Assembly: GCA_021371855.1 (NCBI GenBank)
Contig: JAJFVL010000029.1
Span: 186,001 to 250,000, forward strand
DNA: 64,000 bases
DNA from: Bacteroidales bacterium
GTDB lineage: Bacteria > Bacteroidota > Bacteroidia > Bacteroidales > VadinHA17
Direction of reading: 5' to 3'
Shown here: positions 24,563 to 34,716 of the stretch, piece after piece
How the letters are laid out: each line of letters begins with the position of its first letter
How positions within the stretch are numbered: position 1 is the stretch's first letter
Made by a program: the position numbers and the translations under genes
The notes under the pieces: model-generated
What the model was told of the DNA's origin: nothing
Database searches by the model: none
Seen by the model: the letters and a program-made list of their open reading frames with translations, nothing else

Positions 24563-26122
24563 GTGGCAAACAAGGATTTAATCATTGATGTTGGTGATTC
24601 CGAGGTTTCGTTAGCGTTGTTGGAAGACAAGCAGTTAATTGAGTTAAACAAGGAAAAGCGAAATATAAAATTCTCAGTAGGGGATATTTACCTTGGGAAG
24701 GTAAAAAAGATTATGCCCGGGCTGAACGCTGCATTTATTAATGTAGGTTATGAACGCGATGCGTTTCTGCATTATCTTGATCTGGGAGCTCAGTTCAGGA
24801 CTCAGCATAAATATTATATTTCTGCTATCCAGAAACAGGGAAAAGTAGTACCTGTCCATAAATTCAAACCCGAACCTGATATTGATAAAGATGGTAAAAT
24901 ATCAGATGTTTTGACAGTAGGGCAGACAGTTATTGTTCAGATTACAAAAGAACCCATTTCAACTAAAGGACCAAGACTGGCTTCCGAAATTTCAATTGCA
25001 GGAAGGAATCTTGTGCTCATGCCTTATTCTGATAAGGTCTCGATTTCTTCAAAAATTGAGAGCGCTGAGGAGAAAAGCCGTCTGAAAACTCTTGTACAGA
25101 GTATAAAACCCAGGAACTTTGGTGTTATTGTCAGGACTGTTGCAGAAGGTAAAAAAGTTGCAGTTCTTGATGCCGAACTCAGGGAGCTAGTCCGTAAATG
25201 GGAATCGGCTTTCTATTCAATTAAGAAAGAGACAAAGACACCACGGTTGTTCATTGGTGAGATGAACAGAACTTCGACAATACTCAGAGATATGCTTAAT
25301 GTTACTTTTAACAGTATCCATATCAACGATGAGGTGTTGGCAGATGATATCCGTAAGTATATCAGAGAAATTGCACCTGAGAAAGAAAAAATCGTCAAAG
25401 TTTATAAAAATTCACTTCCCATCTTTGACTATTTTGGTATAAATAAACAGATTAAGGCTCTTTTTGGGAAAACAGTCTCTTACAAGCATGGAGCATACCT
25501 GATTATAGAACATACCGAAGCCCTTCATGTTATTGATGTCAACAGTGGAAACAGGTCAAGGTCTGGCAATGATCAGGAATCAAATGCTCTTGAAGTGAAT
25601 ATGGAAGCTGCCACAGAGATAGCAAGACAGTTGAGACTCAGAGATATGGGCGGTATTATCGTTATCGATTTTATCGATATGCAATCGGCCGAAAACAAAC
25701 AAATGCTTTATGATAAAATGAAGGAAGTGATGGCAACCGACAGAACCAAGCACAATATCCTTCCTCTTACCAAATTTGGACTGATGCAGATTACCCGGCA
25801 GAGAGTAAGACCTGAAATGAGCATTGTGGTCAACGAAAAATGCCCCTCATGCCATGGAACCGGGGAAACGAAACCGACAATACTCTTTACCGATGAACTC
25901 GAAAGCGGTCTTTCTTATATCGTCGATAAAATTAAAACCAGGAAGCTTATTCTTAATGTCCACCCATTTGTGGCTTCATTCCTTAAAAAAGGATTCTTCC
26001 CCATATGTCTGAAATGGGATCTTAAATATAAAATACATCTTAAGGTTCAGGCAGCTACGTCATATCATATGCTCGAATATCATTTCTTTGATCGCTATGA
26101 TAATGAAATCGATTTGACTTAA
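24563..26122 (+). CDS. rng: Ribonuclease E/G family endoribonuclease
   Basis: RNase G/E cuts single-stranded RNA in rRNA maturation and mRNA decay. The N-terminal S1 domain (GDIYLGKVKKIMPGLNAAFINVG, about 35-60, with a family insert) is followed by the catalytic DNase I-like domain; its metal-binding segment is GGIIVIDFIDM near 363, and the Zn-link motif CPSCHGTG lies near 426. At 519 residues it lacks the long degradosome scaffold of E. coli RNase E. Translation starts at GTG 24563, which places VANKDLIIDV where relatives begin with Met-Asn-Lys-Glu-Leu. A long stem-loop just upstream recalls autoregulated rne leaders. Confidence 0.93.
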   Translation: MANKDLIIDVGDSEVSLALLEDKQLIELNKEKRNIKFSVGDIYLGKVKKIMPGLNAAFINVGYERDAFLHYLDLGAQFRTQHKYYISAIQKQGKVVPVHKFKPEPDIDKDGKISDVLTVGQTVIVQITKEPISTKGPRLASEISIAGRNLVLMPYSDKVSISSKIESAEEKSRLKTLVQSIKPRNFGVIVRTVAEGKKVAVLDAELRELVRKWESAFYSIKKETKTPRLFIGEMNRTSTILRDMLNVTFNSIHINDEVLADDIRKYIREIAPEKEKIVKVYKNSLPIFDYFGINKQIKALFGKTVSYKHGAYLIIEHTEALHVIDVNSGNRSRSGNDQESNALEVNMEAATEIARQLRLRDMGGIIVIDFIDMQSAENKQMLYDKMKEVMATDRTKHNILPLTKFGLMQITRQRVRPEMSIVVNEKCPSCHGTGETKPTILFTDELESGLSYIVDKIKTRKLILNVHPFVASFLKKGFFPICLKWDLKYKIHLKVQAATSYHMLEYHFFDRYDNEIDLT

Positions 26123-26208
26123 ATCTGTTTTTTTTAAGATATTCTGACTGCAGTTAATCATATAAAGATGTGATTCATTATTTTTATAGTAATTATAAGA
26201 CCAAAGCT

Positions 26209-28197
26209 ATGATTAGAAAACTCACTGTTGTTTTATCATTTTTCCTTATTGCTTCTTATGCATCATCACAAATATATGATCCGGTATCGTGGGATTTCAG
26301 TTATGAGAAGAAAGGAGAAAAACAGTATGAACTTATATTTACAGCTTCCATTGACGAGAATTCTCACATTTATTCTATGGATGTTCCAAATGGCGGACCT
26401 ATTCCGACATCTTTCATCTTCGATTCTTTGCCCGGGTATGAACTTGTCGGAAATACATTTGAAGTCACGAAACCTGTCGAATTGCTTGATGAGGCTTTTG
26501 GTTTTAAAATTAAAACCTTTAGTAATAAAGCTGAGTTCCGTCAGAAGATTGCAGTTGCCGGATCGTCTTTTACGGTTAAAGGAGCTGTAAACTTCATGGC
26601 TTGCAACAATGCCACCTGTTCTCCTCCGAAAGATGTTGAATTCATTATCAGTAATGCAGATAAAGCAGCGGATCGGGTGACTGCTGATGCCGGCAATCTT
26701 TTATCGGGTCAGCCACCTCAAAAGAGAGGATTGTTAAAATTTTTCCTGATTTCTTTACTTGCAGGTTTTGCGGGTGTTCTGACACCCTGTGTTTTTCCAA
26801 TGATTCCAATGACTGTGGCTTTTTTCTCCCGGGGATCAGAAAACAGGAGCAAATCAGTTTTTAAAGCACTTATTTTTGGTATTTCAATTGTCCTGATTTA
26901 TTCTTCTCTGGGTATTATTGTTTCACTTACAAGTGCAGGAGCCGGATTTGCAAATACTTTAAGCACTCACTGGATCCCTAATCTGCTGTTCTTTATTTTA
27001 TTCGTGGTATTTGCAACCTCATTCTTTGGTGCATTTGAGATTGTTCTGCCAAACAAATGGGTTTCAGGTGCTGACTCAAAGGTTGATAAGGGAGGTACTC
27101 TTGCCTCATTTTTCATGGGCCTGACAACAGTGATCGTTTCATTTTCGTGTACAGGTCCTATTATCGGGGCTCTGCTTGTTGAAGCTGCAAGCGGAGATGT
27201 TTTAAGGCCAACTATCGGAATGGTTGGCTTTGGTGTTGCATTTGCTTTGCCATTTACGGTTTTTGCACTGTTCCCTTCATTTATGAGCCGATTACCAAAA
27301 TCAGGAGGCTGGCTTAATTCAATAAAAGTGGTTCTGGGATTCATTATGCTTGCCTTCAGTATGAAGTTCCTTATGACAATTGACAGTGTCTATTCACTTG
27401 GAATATTATCGAGGGATTTATTTATCGCTATCTGGATCGTTCTTTTTTCATTATTGGGATTATATCTTATGGGGAAGATTAAGTTCGCTCACGATAGTGA
27501 ATTAAAGAATATCAGCACTTTCCGTCTATTCCTGGTAATCATTGTATTTTCTTTTGTGGTGTACCTTGTACCAGGCCTTTTCGGATCCCCTCTGAAAGGA
27601 TTATCTTCTTTTTTGCCATCTTCCACAACTACCGAACTCAATATTCCAAAGCTGATTTCTGAAAGCAGATCCTATACAAGCCCTGTTATTAATACGGCTG
27701 CTACAAGCATATTATGTTCTGAACCAAAGCATGAAGATATCTTTGATATGCCCTTAGGGCTTAAAGGATATTTTGATTATAAACAAGGCCTTGCATGTGC
27801 AAAAGAACAGGGGAAACCAGTATTAATTGACTTTAAAGGTCATGCATGTGCCAACTGCAAATTGATGGAAGCCAGGGTCTGGTCCGATCAGGAAGTACTC
27901 AGAAGACTAAAGGATAACTTTGTAATAGTTGCATTATATGTGGATGACAGGACTCAATTGCCTGAAAATGAATGGATAATATCCACCATTGATGGTAAAC
28001 AGAAGAAAACCATAGGAAAACAAAACGAAGATCTTGAGATCTCAAAATTCAAGACCAATGCACTTCCATTATATGTAATTACTGATCATGAAGGTAATCC
28101 GTTGAATAACCCCATGCCTGCCAATATGAATATTGAAGAATATAAAAAATGGCTAGACGAGGGAGTGAAATTATTTGCAGGCAAAATTTCTGAATAA
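26209..28197 (+). CDS. dsbD: Thiol:disulfide interchange protein DsbD
   Basis: DsbD carries electrons from cytoplasmic thioredoxin across the inner membrane to periplasmic reductants. Signal peptide at the start, then the N-terminal DsbD domain with a CNNATC pair near residue 130, the eight-helix membrane domain with TPCVFP near 193 and SCTGP near 313, then a C-terminal thioredoxin domain with HACANC near 547. All three Cys pairs are present. A GTG at 26170 extends the frame, but the ATG at 26209 gives a clean signal peptide. The last 27 bases overlap the end of lnt on the other strand. Confidence 0.92.
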   Translation: MIRKLTVVLSFFLIASYASSQIYDPVSWDFSYEKKGEKQYELIFTASIDENSHIYSMDVPNGGPIPTSFIFDSLPGYELVGNTFEVTKPVELLDEAFGFKIKTFSNKAEFRQKIAVAGSSFTVKGAVNFMACNNATCSPPKDVEFIISNADKAADRVTADAGNLLSGQPPQKRGLLKFFLISLLAGFAGVLTPCVFPMIPMTVAFFSRGSENRSKSVFKALIFGISIVLIYSSLGIIVSLTSAGAGFANTLSTHWIPNLLFFILFVVFATSFFGAFEIVLPNKWVSGADSKVDKGGTLASFFMGLTTVIVSFSCTGPIIGALLVEAASGDVLRPTIGMVGFGVAFALPFTVFALFPSFMSRLPKSGGWLNSIKVVLGFIMLAFSMKFLMTIDSVYSLGILSRDLFIAIWIVLFSLLGLYLMGKIKFAHDSELKNISTFRLFLVIIVFSFVVYLVPGLFGSPLKGLSSFLPSSTTTELNIPKLISESRSYTSPVINTAATSILCSEPKHEDIFDMPLGLKGYFDYKQGLACAKEQGKPVLIDFKGHACANCKLMEARVWSDQEVLRRLKDNFVIVALYVDDRTQLPENEWIISTIDGKQKKTIGKQNEDLEISKFKTNALPLYVITDHEGNPLNNPMPANMNIEEYKKWLDEGVKLFAGKISE

Positions 28198-29796
28198 TTT
28201 CTTTCTGACCGGCATTACTACCAGAACAGATAAAAGAATTAATACGCTGATCAATGAAGAAATCAGCATCAGATAATCACCGTATTTAACATATGGAGTT
28301 ATCTTTGTTTCTGTACAAAAGTCTGCTTTCAGAACCGATTGAGTCCACCATCCGGTTTCTTTATTCCTTTTGCCTTTTATGTCAATAAAACATGATATCC
28401 CTGTATTTGCTGCCCTTACAACCGGTCGGCGGGTTTCTATCGCCCGTAAAGAAGCATATGAAAGATGCTGTTTATATCCTTCTGTATTTTTCCACCAGCC
28501 ATCATTTGTGATTATAAATATGGCCCCGGCCCCTTTTTTTACATAGTCTGTTACATACTTTCCGAAAACAGATTCATAGCATACCACCGGAGCAATTTTT
28601 TGCAATGTACCGGAATGTTCAAAGCAAACCCTTTCTTCCTGAATACCGTAACCCCATTTTGTGCCGCCAAGATAGGGAAGAATACTGCTGATAATTCTCC
28701 CGGGTCCGGTTGAAAACTGCATTTCAATACCAGGAACGAGTTTCGACTTATGATAAACTCCGGTAACTTCTCCGGTATCAATCAGAAGAGCAGAATTAAA
28801 GTGATCATAATAAAGACCTGATTCATCAATCTTTCTTGCACTCTTTGTAGGCTCTTTTCCCGAACCGGGGTATAATCTGCAGGTTACCATCCCTGTAACC
28901 GTTGAAGCGGAAGGATGCAGTGTCATCATCTCTTTGACCATTTTGATATATTTATCATTTGCCAGGTCATCCAGGTTTACAGGATCATCAACGGTTGTTT
29001 CAGGGGTAATGATCCATCTGGTTTTGTTTGTAACAGCCGAATTTGCCAGTACGATTACTCTCCTCAACTGATTTTCAAACGGAATGGTGAACTTTTCAGT
29101 ATAAGGGTCGATGTTGGGTTGAATAATTACTGCTTCACTGGCGCCATCATTATTCTGTTTTATGGTATGATATCTTGTTATTGATAAAGCTGATGGAATA
29201 ATAATAACCAGCAGCCATATCGCTAAAAATAATTTATTTATTTTTTTCCCTGAGGCGGAATTAACAATAAATACAGTAATGAAGATGTTTGATAACAAAA
29301 TCCAGAGTGAACCACCGGAGGTCCCGGTCAGTTCGTACCATTGAATGAACATGATATCTTTTGAAAGCCCATTACCCAGATTCAGCCAGGGAGTTATAAG
29401 GTTGACATTGAGACTCAGGAATTCGTAGCCAAGCCAGAATGAGACCACTGAAATAAGCCCTGCAACGTCACCTGCTTTCAGTCGTACAATATGAGCCAGC
29501 CACAAGGTAAATGACATTAAAAATGACAATCCCATAATTACACATATTGCTGCCGTAATGCTGGCAACTCTCATCCATCCGAGAGCAATGATACTGAAAA
29601 TGACAAATCCGGGAAGGAGATAAATAAAAAAGGCATTGGAACTGAACCTTTTGGGATTTTTGAACAGATAGTCTTCAATTATCAAAAACGGAACAAATGC
29701 AACCAGTAAAATAAGTCCGGAGCACCAGCTACACCAGGCCAGCCCTGAAAGAATGCCTCCAATAACTGAAAGATTGACAATAGTATATTTATTCAT
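28171..29796 (-). CDS. lnt: Apolipoprotein N-acyltransferase
   Basis: Lnt adds the third acyl chain to lipoproteins in the inner membrane. About 200 residues of membrane helices are followed by a nitrilase-type domain with the triad in order: Glu in ITPETTVDDP, Lys in YHKSKLVPG and Cys in PVVCYESVFG. One C-terminal membrane helix ends the protein. Length 541 is normal. This fits the many lipoproteins in the window. The 3' end overlaps dsbD convergently by 27 bases, and the EamA transporter gene overlaps its start by 4 bases upstream. Confidence 0.93.
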   Translation of the reverse strand: MNKYTIVNLSVIGGILSGLAWCSWCSGLILLVAFVPFLIIEDYLFKNPKRFSSNAFFIYLLPGFVIFSIIALGWMRVASITAAICVIMGLSFLMSFTLWLAHIVRLKAGDVAGLISVVSFWLGYEFLSLNVNLITPWLNLGNGLSKDIMFIQWYELTGTSGGSLWILLSNIFITVFIVNSASGKKINKLFLAIWLLVIIIPSALSITRYHTIKQNNDGASEAVIIQPNIDPYTEKFTIPFENQLRRVIVLANSAVTNKTRWIITPETTVDDPVNLDDLANDKYIKMVKEMMTLHPSASTVTGMVTCRLYPGSGKEPTKSARKIDESGLYYDHFNSALLIDTGEVTGVYHKSKLVPGIEMQFSTGPGRIISSILPYLGGTKWGYGIQEERVCFEHSGTLQKIAPVVCYESVFGKYVTDYVKKGAGAIFIITNDGWWKNTEGYKQHLSYASLRAIETRRPVVRAANTGISCFIDIKGKRNKETGWWTQSVLKADFCTETKITPYVKYGDYLMLISSLISVLILLSVLVVMPVRKKLFRNFACK

Positions 29797-30683
29797 TTAT
29801 CCTGTTTCCTGATTTTTTTCAAAATTTCCTGTCGGTTAATGATATAAACACCCACAAGAATTATTGTAACAGAAACAAACATCGAAGAGGTCAGATGCTC
29901 GTTATCCGCGAGGCCCCATAATGTAGCAACAATCGGGATAAAATATGCCGATATAGCTCCAAATAAAGGTGAAGTCTCTCGTATAAGTTTATAAAATAAA
30001 GCATTGGCCAAAGCACTTCCGATAATTGAAAGTATGGCGATACATCCGAGATTTCTGAGCCAGTTTTCCGTTTCCATCGCAGCATGGAAATCTGAATTCA
30101 GAAGAATTATTATTGCGAAAGGGCTGAACACTAAGAACGAAAGGGCTGTTAATTGTAATCCGTTAAGTCCTTTCACTCTGCTGACTTCATTTGAACTGAA
30201 ACCATTCATTATTGTGGCAAGGACCACAAACAACCCGTAAAAATTAAAAGTAAACGATCCGCTATAAAGAAGTCCTATTGCTCCAATCAGCCCAAGAGTA
30301 ACTCCGGCAATTTGTGATCTTATTACCTTACGTCTGTAAAATAAGATACCTGTAACAAGAGTGAAGACAGGGTTTAATGTATTTAACATGCCTGCAAGAG
30401 AACTATCTATTCTTGATTGGGCTAATGGGAAAAGAAATGCGGGGATTCCGCTGCCTAAAAATCCGATAATAATAACCGACCGGAAGTTTTCCTTGTTTAG
30501 TTTGGGCAGACTATGTACAGCGATTGGTGACAAAAAGATTAATGTGATGATAACTCTTAGGGCTCCAACCTGGTATAATGAAAAGGACTCGAGCCCTTTC
30601 TTCATTAATATGTAACTTGTCCCCCATATTAATGACAAAACCGCCAAAACTATCCAGTGCCATATTTTTTTCCCTTCACCCAT
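29793..30683 (-). CDS. EamA/DMT family transporter
   Basis: Ten hydrophobic helices arranged as two EamA repeats: the first begins LSLIWGTSYILMKKGLE, the second GLFVVLATIMNGFSSNEV. The drug/metabolite transporter superfamily moves small metabolites across the inner membrane, often out of the cell; substrate cannot be told. The frame extends to 30749, but a TAnnTTTG box at 30698-30705 on this strand and the domain start favour the ATG at 30683. The last 4 bases overlap the lnt start, so the two are likely co-transcribed. Confidence 0.86.
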   Translation of the reverse strand: MGEGKKIWHWIVLAVLSLIWGTSYILMKKGLESFSLYQVGALRVIITLIFLSPIAVHSLPKLNKENFRSVIIIGFLGSGIPAFLFPLAQSRIDSSLAGMLNTLNPVFTLVTGILFYRRKVIRSQIAGVTLGLIGAIGLLYSGSFTFNFYGLFVVLATIMNGFSSNEVSRVKGLNGLQLTALSFLVFSPFAIIILLNSDFHAAMETENWLRNLGCIAILSIIGSALANALFYKLIRETSPLFGAISAYFIPIVATLWGLADNEHLTSSMFVSVTIILVGVYIINRQEILKKIRKQDK

Positions 30684-30697
30684 TTTCAACAAACCAA

Positions 30698-30705
30698 CAA
30701 AAATA
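30698..30705 (-). promoter_or_regulatory. Promoter -7 box for the EamA transporter gene
   Basis: On the minus strand the sequence reads TATTTTTG, an exact TAnnTTTG match, 14 bases before the chosen ATG. No good -33 box was found. Confidence 0.4.
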
Positions 30706-30761
30706 GCAGAAGATGTGATAGTTTGTGAGTATTTTTGTAATACTTTCAATTTATTAAAACA

Positions 30762-30791
30762 TTTGTGAGGAAGATTAACTTGTTATATTTG
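30762..30791 (+). promoter_or_regulatory. Promoter for the LysE transporter gene
   Basis: TTTG at 30762-30765, 18 bases, then TATATTTG at 30784-30791; the ATG follows 19 bases later. Confidence 0.55.
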
Positions 30792-30810
30792 TCAGTTAAA
30801 ATCAGATAAG

Positions 30811-31452
30811 ATGCTCCCTGCAGTAGAAATAGTCTTAAAAGGAATAATACTGGGGCTTGCTGTATCGATGCCATTAGGACCAATAGGTATAATTCTGATT
30901 AACAGAACAATAAAACGCGGATTCCTTTCCGGATTCTTTTCAGGATTGGGACTAGCTTCAGCTGATACCACACTGGCAATGCTGGCTTCTTTAGGTTATT
31001 CATTCATAATCAGTTTTATTAAAGCAGAAAGATTTATATTAAGCATTATAGCAGGTATATTAGTGATCGCGGTCGGGTTAAAAGTTTTTTTGTCAAACCC
31101 GGTAAAAGATATCAGACATAAGGATAAAGCCAACAAATCTCTGTGGCGTGATTATTATTCGGTATTTGCCCTTGCGATTTCAAATCCTTATACTGTTTTA
31201 ATTTTTATAGCCTTATTTTCAGGAATAAATATTGCGGGTAATCTGAGACCTGAGCTGGTCCCTTTTTTCCTGATCCCGGGAGTGTTTATCGGAGCCATCA
31301 CATGGTGGTTTTTCTTAAGCTATTTTGTAAGCAGGTTCAAAAAGAAAATCAGACTCCGGGTTATCGTAAGATTAAACAAAATAGCCGGTTTAGCTATTAT
31401 TTCGATTGGGATACTTATCCTGTTAAGCTTGTTTGCTACAGGAAACCTGTAA
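30811..31452 (+). CDS. LysE/RhtB family exporter
   Basis: The 213-residue product has six hydrophobic helices and the family start GLAVSMPLGPIGIILINRTIKRG (conserved Gly-Pro in the first helix) plus GLASADTTLAMLASLG. LysE/RhtB proteins export amino acids or related metabolites, but the bacteroidete members are not well characterised. The middle loop (KDIRHKDKANKS) is charged, as usual, and ISNPYTVLIF matches the second half motif. It is divergent from the EamA transporter gene and has its own promoter-like boxes. Confidence 0.87.
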   Translation: MLPAVEIVLKGIILGLAVSMPLGPIGIILINRTIKRGFLSGFFSGLGLASADTTLAMLASLGYSFIISFIKAERFILSIIAGILVIAVGLKVFLSNPVKDIRHKDKANKSLWRDYYSVFALAISNPYTVLIFIALFSGINIAGNLRPELVPFFLIPGVFIGAITWWFFLSYFVSRFKKKIRLRVIVRLNKIAGLAIISIGILILLSLFATGNL

Positions 31453-31558
31453 TTCATCCAAAACAATTTTACACCATTGTTAAATTAGGTTAAATACTCA
31501 GAATTTTAAAAACGCAGGAATCATTTTAATTATCTTTCGCCTGAAAAAAGTATAAAAA

Positions 31559-32776
31559 ATGAAAATAATAGTCACTGTTTCATTAGTTCTTTTATTCTTT
31601 ACCGGTTGCAGAAATAGTGAAGAACGATTAATTAAACAGGCAGACAGGATTCATTCATCAATACTTACTGTGGATACTCATTGTGATACCCCTATGAGGT
31701 TTTCCGAACCCGGTTTTGATCTGGGAATAAGACATGATGATGGATGTGTTGACTTTCCAAGAATGAAAGAAGGAGGCCTGAACGCTGAATTTTTTGCAGT
31801 TTTCATCGGACAAGGTCCAAGAAACGATTCATCATATAATAAAGCACATAAAAAGGTTCTTGATAATTTCGCTGCAATACATGAAAATGTCAGGAAAAAC
31901 AACAAAATGGCAGAAATAGCATATTCTCCTGATGATGCATACCGGATAAAAAAAGATGGAAAAATTGCTGCATTTATTGGTCTTGAAAATGGATACCCCA
32001 TTGGCAATGATATTTCAAGGATAAAACAATATTATGATCTTGGTGCAAGATATATAACTCTTGCCCATACAAGGAACAATGACATCTGTGACTCTTCGAC
32101 TGATCCGGCAGGTCCTGAAAACAATGGTCTTTCCCCACTTGGAGTAAAGGTCGTCAAAGAGATGAATCGTCTTGGAATGATGATCGATGTATCGCATATC
32201 TCCGATAAATCATTTTATGATGTTCTTAAGGTAACAACTACTCCTGTTATTGCATCTCATTCATCTTGCAGGGCTTTGTGCGGCAGTCCGAGGAATTTTA
32301 CTGACAATATGCTCCTTGCCCTGAAGGAAAACGGTGGTGTAATACAGATTTGTATCCTGGGCAATTATCTGAAAACTCCTGATCCAAATCCAGAACTGGA
32401 CGAAAAGATAAAGGAACTTAGAAGCAGATACGGCGAGTTTAACACTCTTTCCGACACAATGAAAAAGCAATTTAGGAGAGATTTTAGAAAAATTCAGCTG
32501 GCATACAAAAAGTATCCAACTGTCAAAGACATAGTTGATCACATTGATCACGTTGTTCAAATAATTGGGGTCGGTTATGTTGGGATAGGAACTGACTTTG
32601 ACGGAGGGGGAGAAGTAGAGGATTGCAGATCAGTTGCTGAGTTGAAGAACATTACAGTTGAACTGCTACGCCGGGGATATTCGAAAGAGGATATTAAGAA
32701 AATATGGGGTGGCAATGTAATGAGAGTATTACAGAAAGTTGAAGAAAGTGCCGAAAAACCGGCGCTCAGAACCTAG
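31559..32776 (+). CDS. Membrane dipeptidase (peptidase M19), lipoprotein
   Basis: A lipoprotein signal (LLFFTGC) precedes an M19 renal-dipeptidase domain. The first zinc ligands are in VDTHCDTP (HxD), the bridging Glu in IGLENGYPIG, and the further His ligands in DVSHIS and ASHSSCRALC; GIGTDFDGG near residue 345 is the C-terminal active-site loop. The enzyme cleaves dipeptides, including some with D-residues, probably at the periplasmic face of a membrane. The sequence ends with WGGNVMRVL typical of the family. It stands as a single gene between a plus-strand exporter and a minus-strand cluster. Confidence 0.92.
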   Translation: MKIIVTVSLVLLFFTGCRNSEERLIKQADRIHSSILTVDTHCDTPMRFSEPGFDLGIRHDDGCVDFPRMKEGGLNAEFFAVFIGQGPRNDSSYNKAHKKVLDNFAAIHENVRKNNKMAEIAYSPDDAYRIKKDGKIAAFIGLENGYPIGNDISRIKQYYDLGARYITLAHTRNNDICDSSTDPAGPENNGLSPLGVKVVKEMNRLGMMIDVSHISDKSFYDVLKVTTTPVIASHSSCRALCGSPRNFTDNMLLALKENGGVIQICILGNYLKTPDPNPELDEKIKELRSRYGEFNTLSDTMKKQFRRDFRKIQLAYKKYPTVKDIVDHIDHVVQIIGVGYVGIGTDFDGGGEVEDCRSVAELKNITVELLRRGYSKEDIKKIWGGNVMRVLQKVEESAEKPALRT

Positions 32777-32795
32777 GACTACAATTTAGGGTTGT

Positions 32796-33866
32796 TTATC
32801 TGACTCTTGAAAATTTTAACGCCTTTAAGACAAGGTCGGGAAGTGATTTCTCAGGATCCCTTTTCTTAAGATCAATGTACCATCCCAGTTTTTTAATTAC
32901 AGGTACTTTATGCGTTTCCACGAATTCGATTAACGTACCATCGGGATCCTCTATATAAGAAAAGTGACCGGCAGCTTCACCCATATCAAAACTATTGCCT
33001 TTATGGCTCTTTTTACTGTCGACAGTGAATGGGAAACCTTTGCTTTCACAAACGTCTCTCAACTCGTCCATACCCTGTATGTCATAGCTTAGATGTATAA
33101 ATCCCGGGTCGCCCCATAAGCGGTTTTCATATATCTTTTTCCCCGGATTGCCGACAGAACTAACAAGTTCTATCAAACTCTGACCGAAAATTTTACTGAA
33201 GGGACCGGAGAATGGTTTTGATCTTTTTAGAAGCACCCTGCGGCATTCTTTATCTCCGCCCGGGAGACTTGATAAATCATTGAAGCTGCCGGCAGTATCG
33301 TACACAACTTCATCGTAACCAAGTATATCAGAATACACAACCTTCGATTTTTCAATATCTGAAACACCTATGATTGCTCCATAAGAACCACCGGTAACTT
33401 TTTTTTCATTTAAGAACCAATCGGTCGCTTCAACAAGCTGAAAAATATTTCCAAACGGATCTTTAATAAAAAGAGTCATTTTCCCAGAGGGATCTGAAGC
33501 TGATTCAGCGAGTATTGATATCCCTCTCTTTTTAAATGAACTTAATGTTTCCTGGATACTTTTTACTTTTATTTTACAGGCAATAATACCCAGGTCCCCA
33601 ATCATTATCTCTTCTTTAATCTTCAAAGGTTCTCTTCCCGTATGTTGCCATATTTCAAAACCACCGCCACTTTGTAAATTCAAAGCCAGTACAGCATGTT
33701 TGGGTCTTGGCTCTCCTCCTGTATAGGGCAACATCAGTTTAGCATCAGTTTTATCTTCTAAAATACGGCAGTCCATTCCGAACTGATCAATATACCAGTC
33801 CCAGGCCTTCTTTATGTTCGTAACTCCTATGCCCATTTGCTGAATACCGCTGATTATATACCCCAT
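32796..33866 (-). CDS. Two-domain VOC (glyoxalase/dioxygenase-like) protein
   Basis: Two VOC modules in tandem (about 5-150 and 165-340) give an HPPD-like or extradiol-dioxygenase-like layout. Metal ligands look incomplete: the first strand of each module, where His is expected, reads QQMGIGV and GAIIGV, while later ligand-type residues are kept (GFIHLSY and TLIEFVE in module two). So it may bind metal differently or have lost dioxygenase activity. The reading frame begins with TTG at 33890; the ATG at 33866 is chosen and lies 24 bases after the SDR stop. Reaction unknown. Confidence 0.78.
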   Translation of the reverse strand: MGYIISGIQQMGIGVTNIKKAWDWYIDQFGMDCRILEDKTDAKLMLPYTGGEPRPKHAVLALNLQSGGGFEIWQHTGREPLKIKEEIMIGDLGIIACKIKVKSIQETLSSFKKRGISILAESASDPSGKMTLFIKDPFGNIFQLVEATDWFLNEKKVTGGSYGAIIGVSDIEKSKVVYSDILGYDEVVYDTAGSFNDLSSLPGGDKECRRVLLKRSKPFSGPFSKIFGQSLIELVSSVGNPGKKIYENRLWGDPGFIHLSYDIQGMDELRDVCESKGFPFTVDSKKSHKGNSFDMGEAAGHFSYIEDPDGTLIEFVETHKVPVIKKLGWYIDLKKRDPEKSLPDLVLKALKFSRVR

Positions 33867-33890
33867 TGTCTTATGATTTTGAAATTTCAA

Positions 33891-34706
33891 TTATGTGGAT
33901 TTAATTTTATCTGCAATTCTGAAAAAAAGCGAAGGTAAATACCTTCTGATATATAAAAGGAACAATTCACTTTTCCCTACCAGAATTTCCCTTTTATTGT
34001 TTATTATGCCCCTGATAATTATTCCGGCAGCTTTTTCAGGAAAAATCCCGTTGGCCTGCCCTTTATCGAGTTTACCGTGTTCCTTGCCTTCACCATCCAG
34101 AGCATGAAAGGAAATAGCAGTTCTCACTCTTCCCGGAATGATAACGGATGACCGTATATTATATTTCTTATTCTCGAGATAAAGCGTCTCAAAAAATCCA
34201 TGAAGGGCTTGTTTCGATGCCGAATATGCTGACCGGAGCGGGAAACCAAATCTTCCTGATATGCTGCTTGTTGCCAGAATATGACCAGATTTCTGTTTAA
34301 TCATATAAGGCAGTACGGCTTTGGTAAGAGCGATAGTCCCAAAATAGTTAATCTCAAATATCTTCCTGTCGAGCCAGAGAGGTGTTTCATCTATTCTTGC
34401 CCGTTGGCTTATTCCTCCGATGTTAAGCAGGTAATCAATCTTTCCGAATTTATCGATCTGTTCCATGACTATTTTATCAATTCCAGAGGTATTGGAGAGA
34501 TCAAATGGGATACAATGAACCATTTGAGAATTATCAGCACAGGCATTTTTTACCAGTTCAAGTTGTGTCAGATTCCGTGACGATGCCAAAACTATTGCCC
34601 CTCTTTCTGCAAACTCATGAACCAAAGCTTCCCCTATTCCAGATGATGCACCGGTTATCCAGACTACTTTTCCTTTGAATATTTTGTTTTTTTTCATCCG
34701 GGCCAT
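33891..34706 (-). CDS. Short-chain dehydrogenase/reductase
   Basis: A classical SDR with Rossmann motif TGASSGIGEAL, NIGG in place of NNAG, catalytic Ser in ATSSISG and YSASKQAL (YxxxK). The long C-terminal half with FFETLYLENKKYNIRSSVIIPG and a hydrophobic, basic tail (LFLLYIRRYLPSLFFRIADK) suggests a membrane-associated DHRS7-type enzyme acting on a lipid-like substrate. The frame's first codon is TTG at 34730; ATGs at 34706 and 34697 are better. It lies between the acyltransferase and the VOC gene, probably one operon with a lipid-related role (inference). Confidence 0.85.
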   Translation of the reverse strand: MARMKKNKIFKGKVVWITGASSGIGEALVHEFAERGAIVLASSRNLTQLELVKNACADNSQMVHCIPFDLSNTSGIDKIVMEQIDKFGKIDYLLNIGGISQRARIDETPLWLDRKIFEINYFGTIALTKAVLPYMIKQKSGHILATSSISGRFGFPLRSAYSASKQALHGFFETLYLENKKYNIRSSVIIPGRVRTAISFHALDGEGKEHGKLDKGQANGIFPEKAAGIIIRGIINNKREILVGKSELFLLYIRRYLPSLFFRIADKIKST

Positions 34707-34716
34707 AATCTGTATT

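Noticed and set aside
26170..26208. GTG start of dsbD
   Set aside because: Adds 13 residues before a clean signal peptide; the ATG at 26209 is better.
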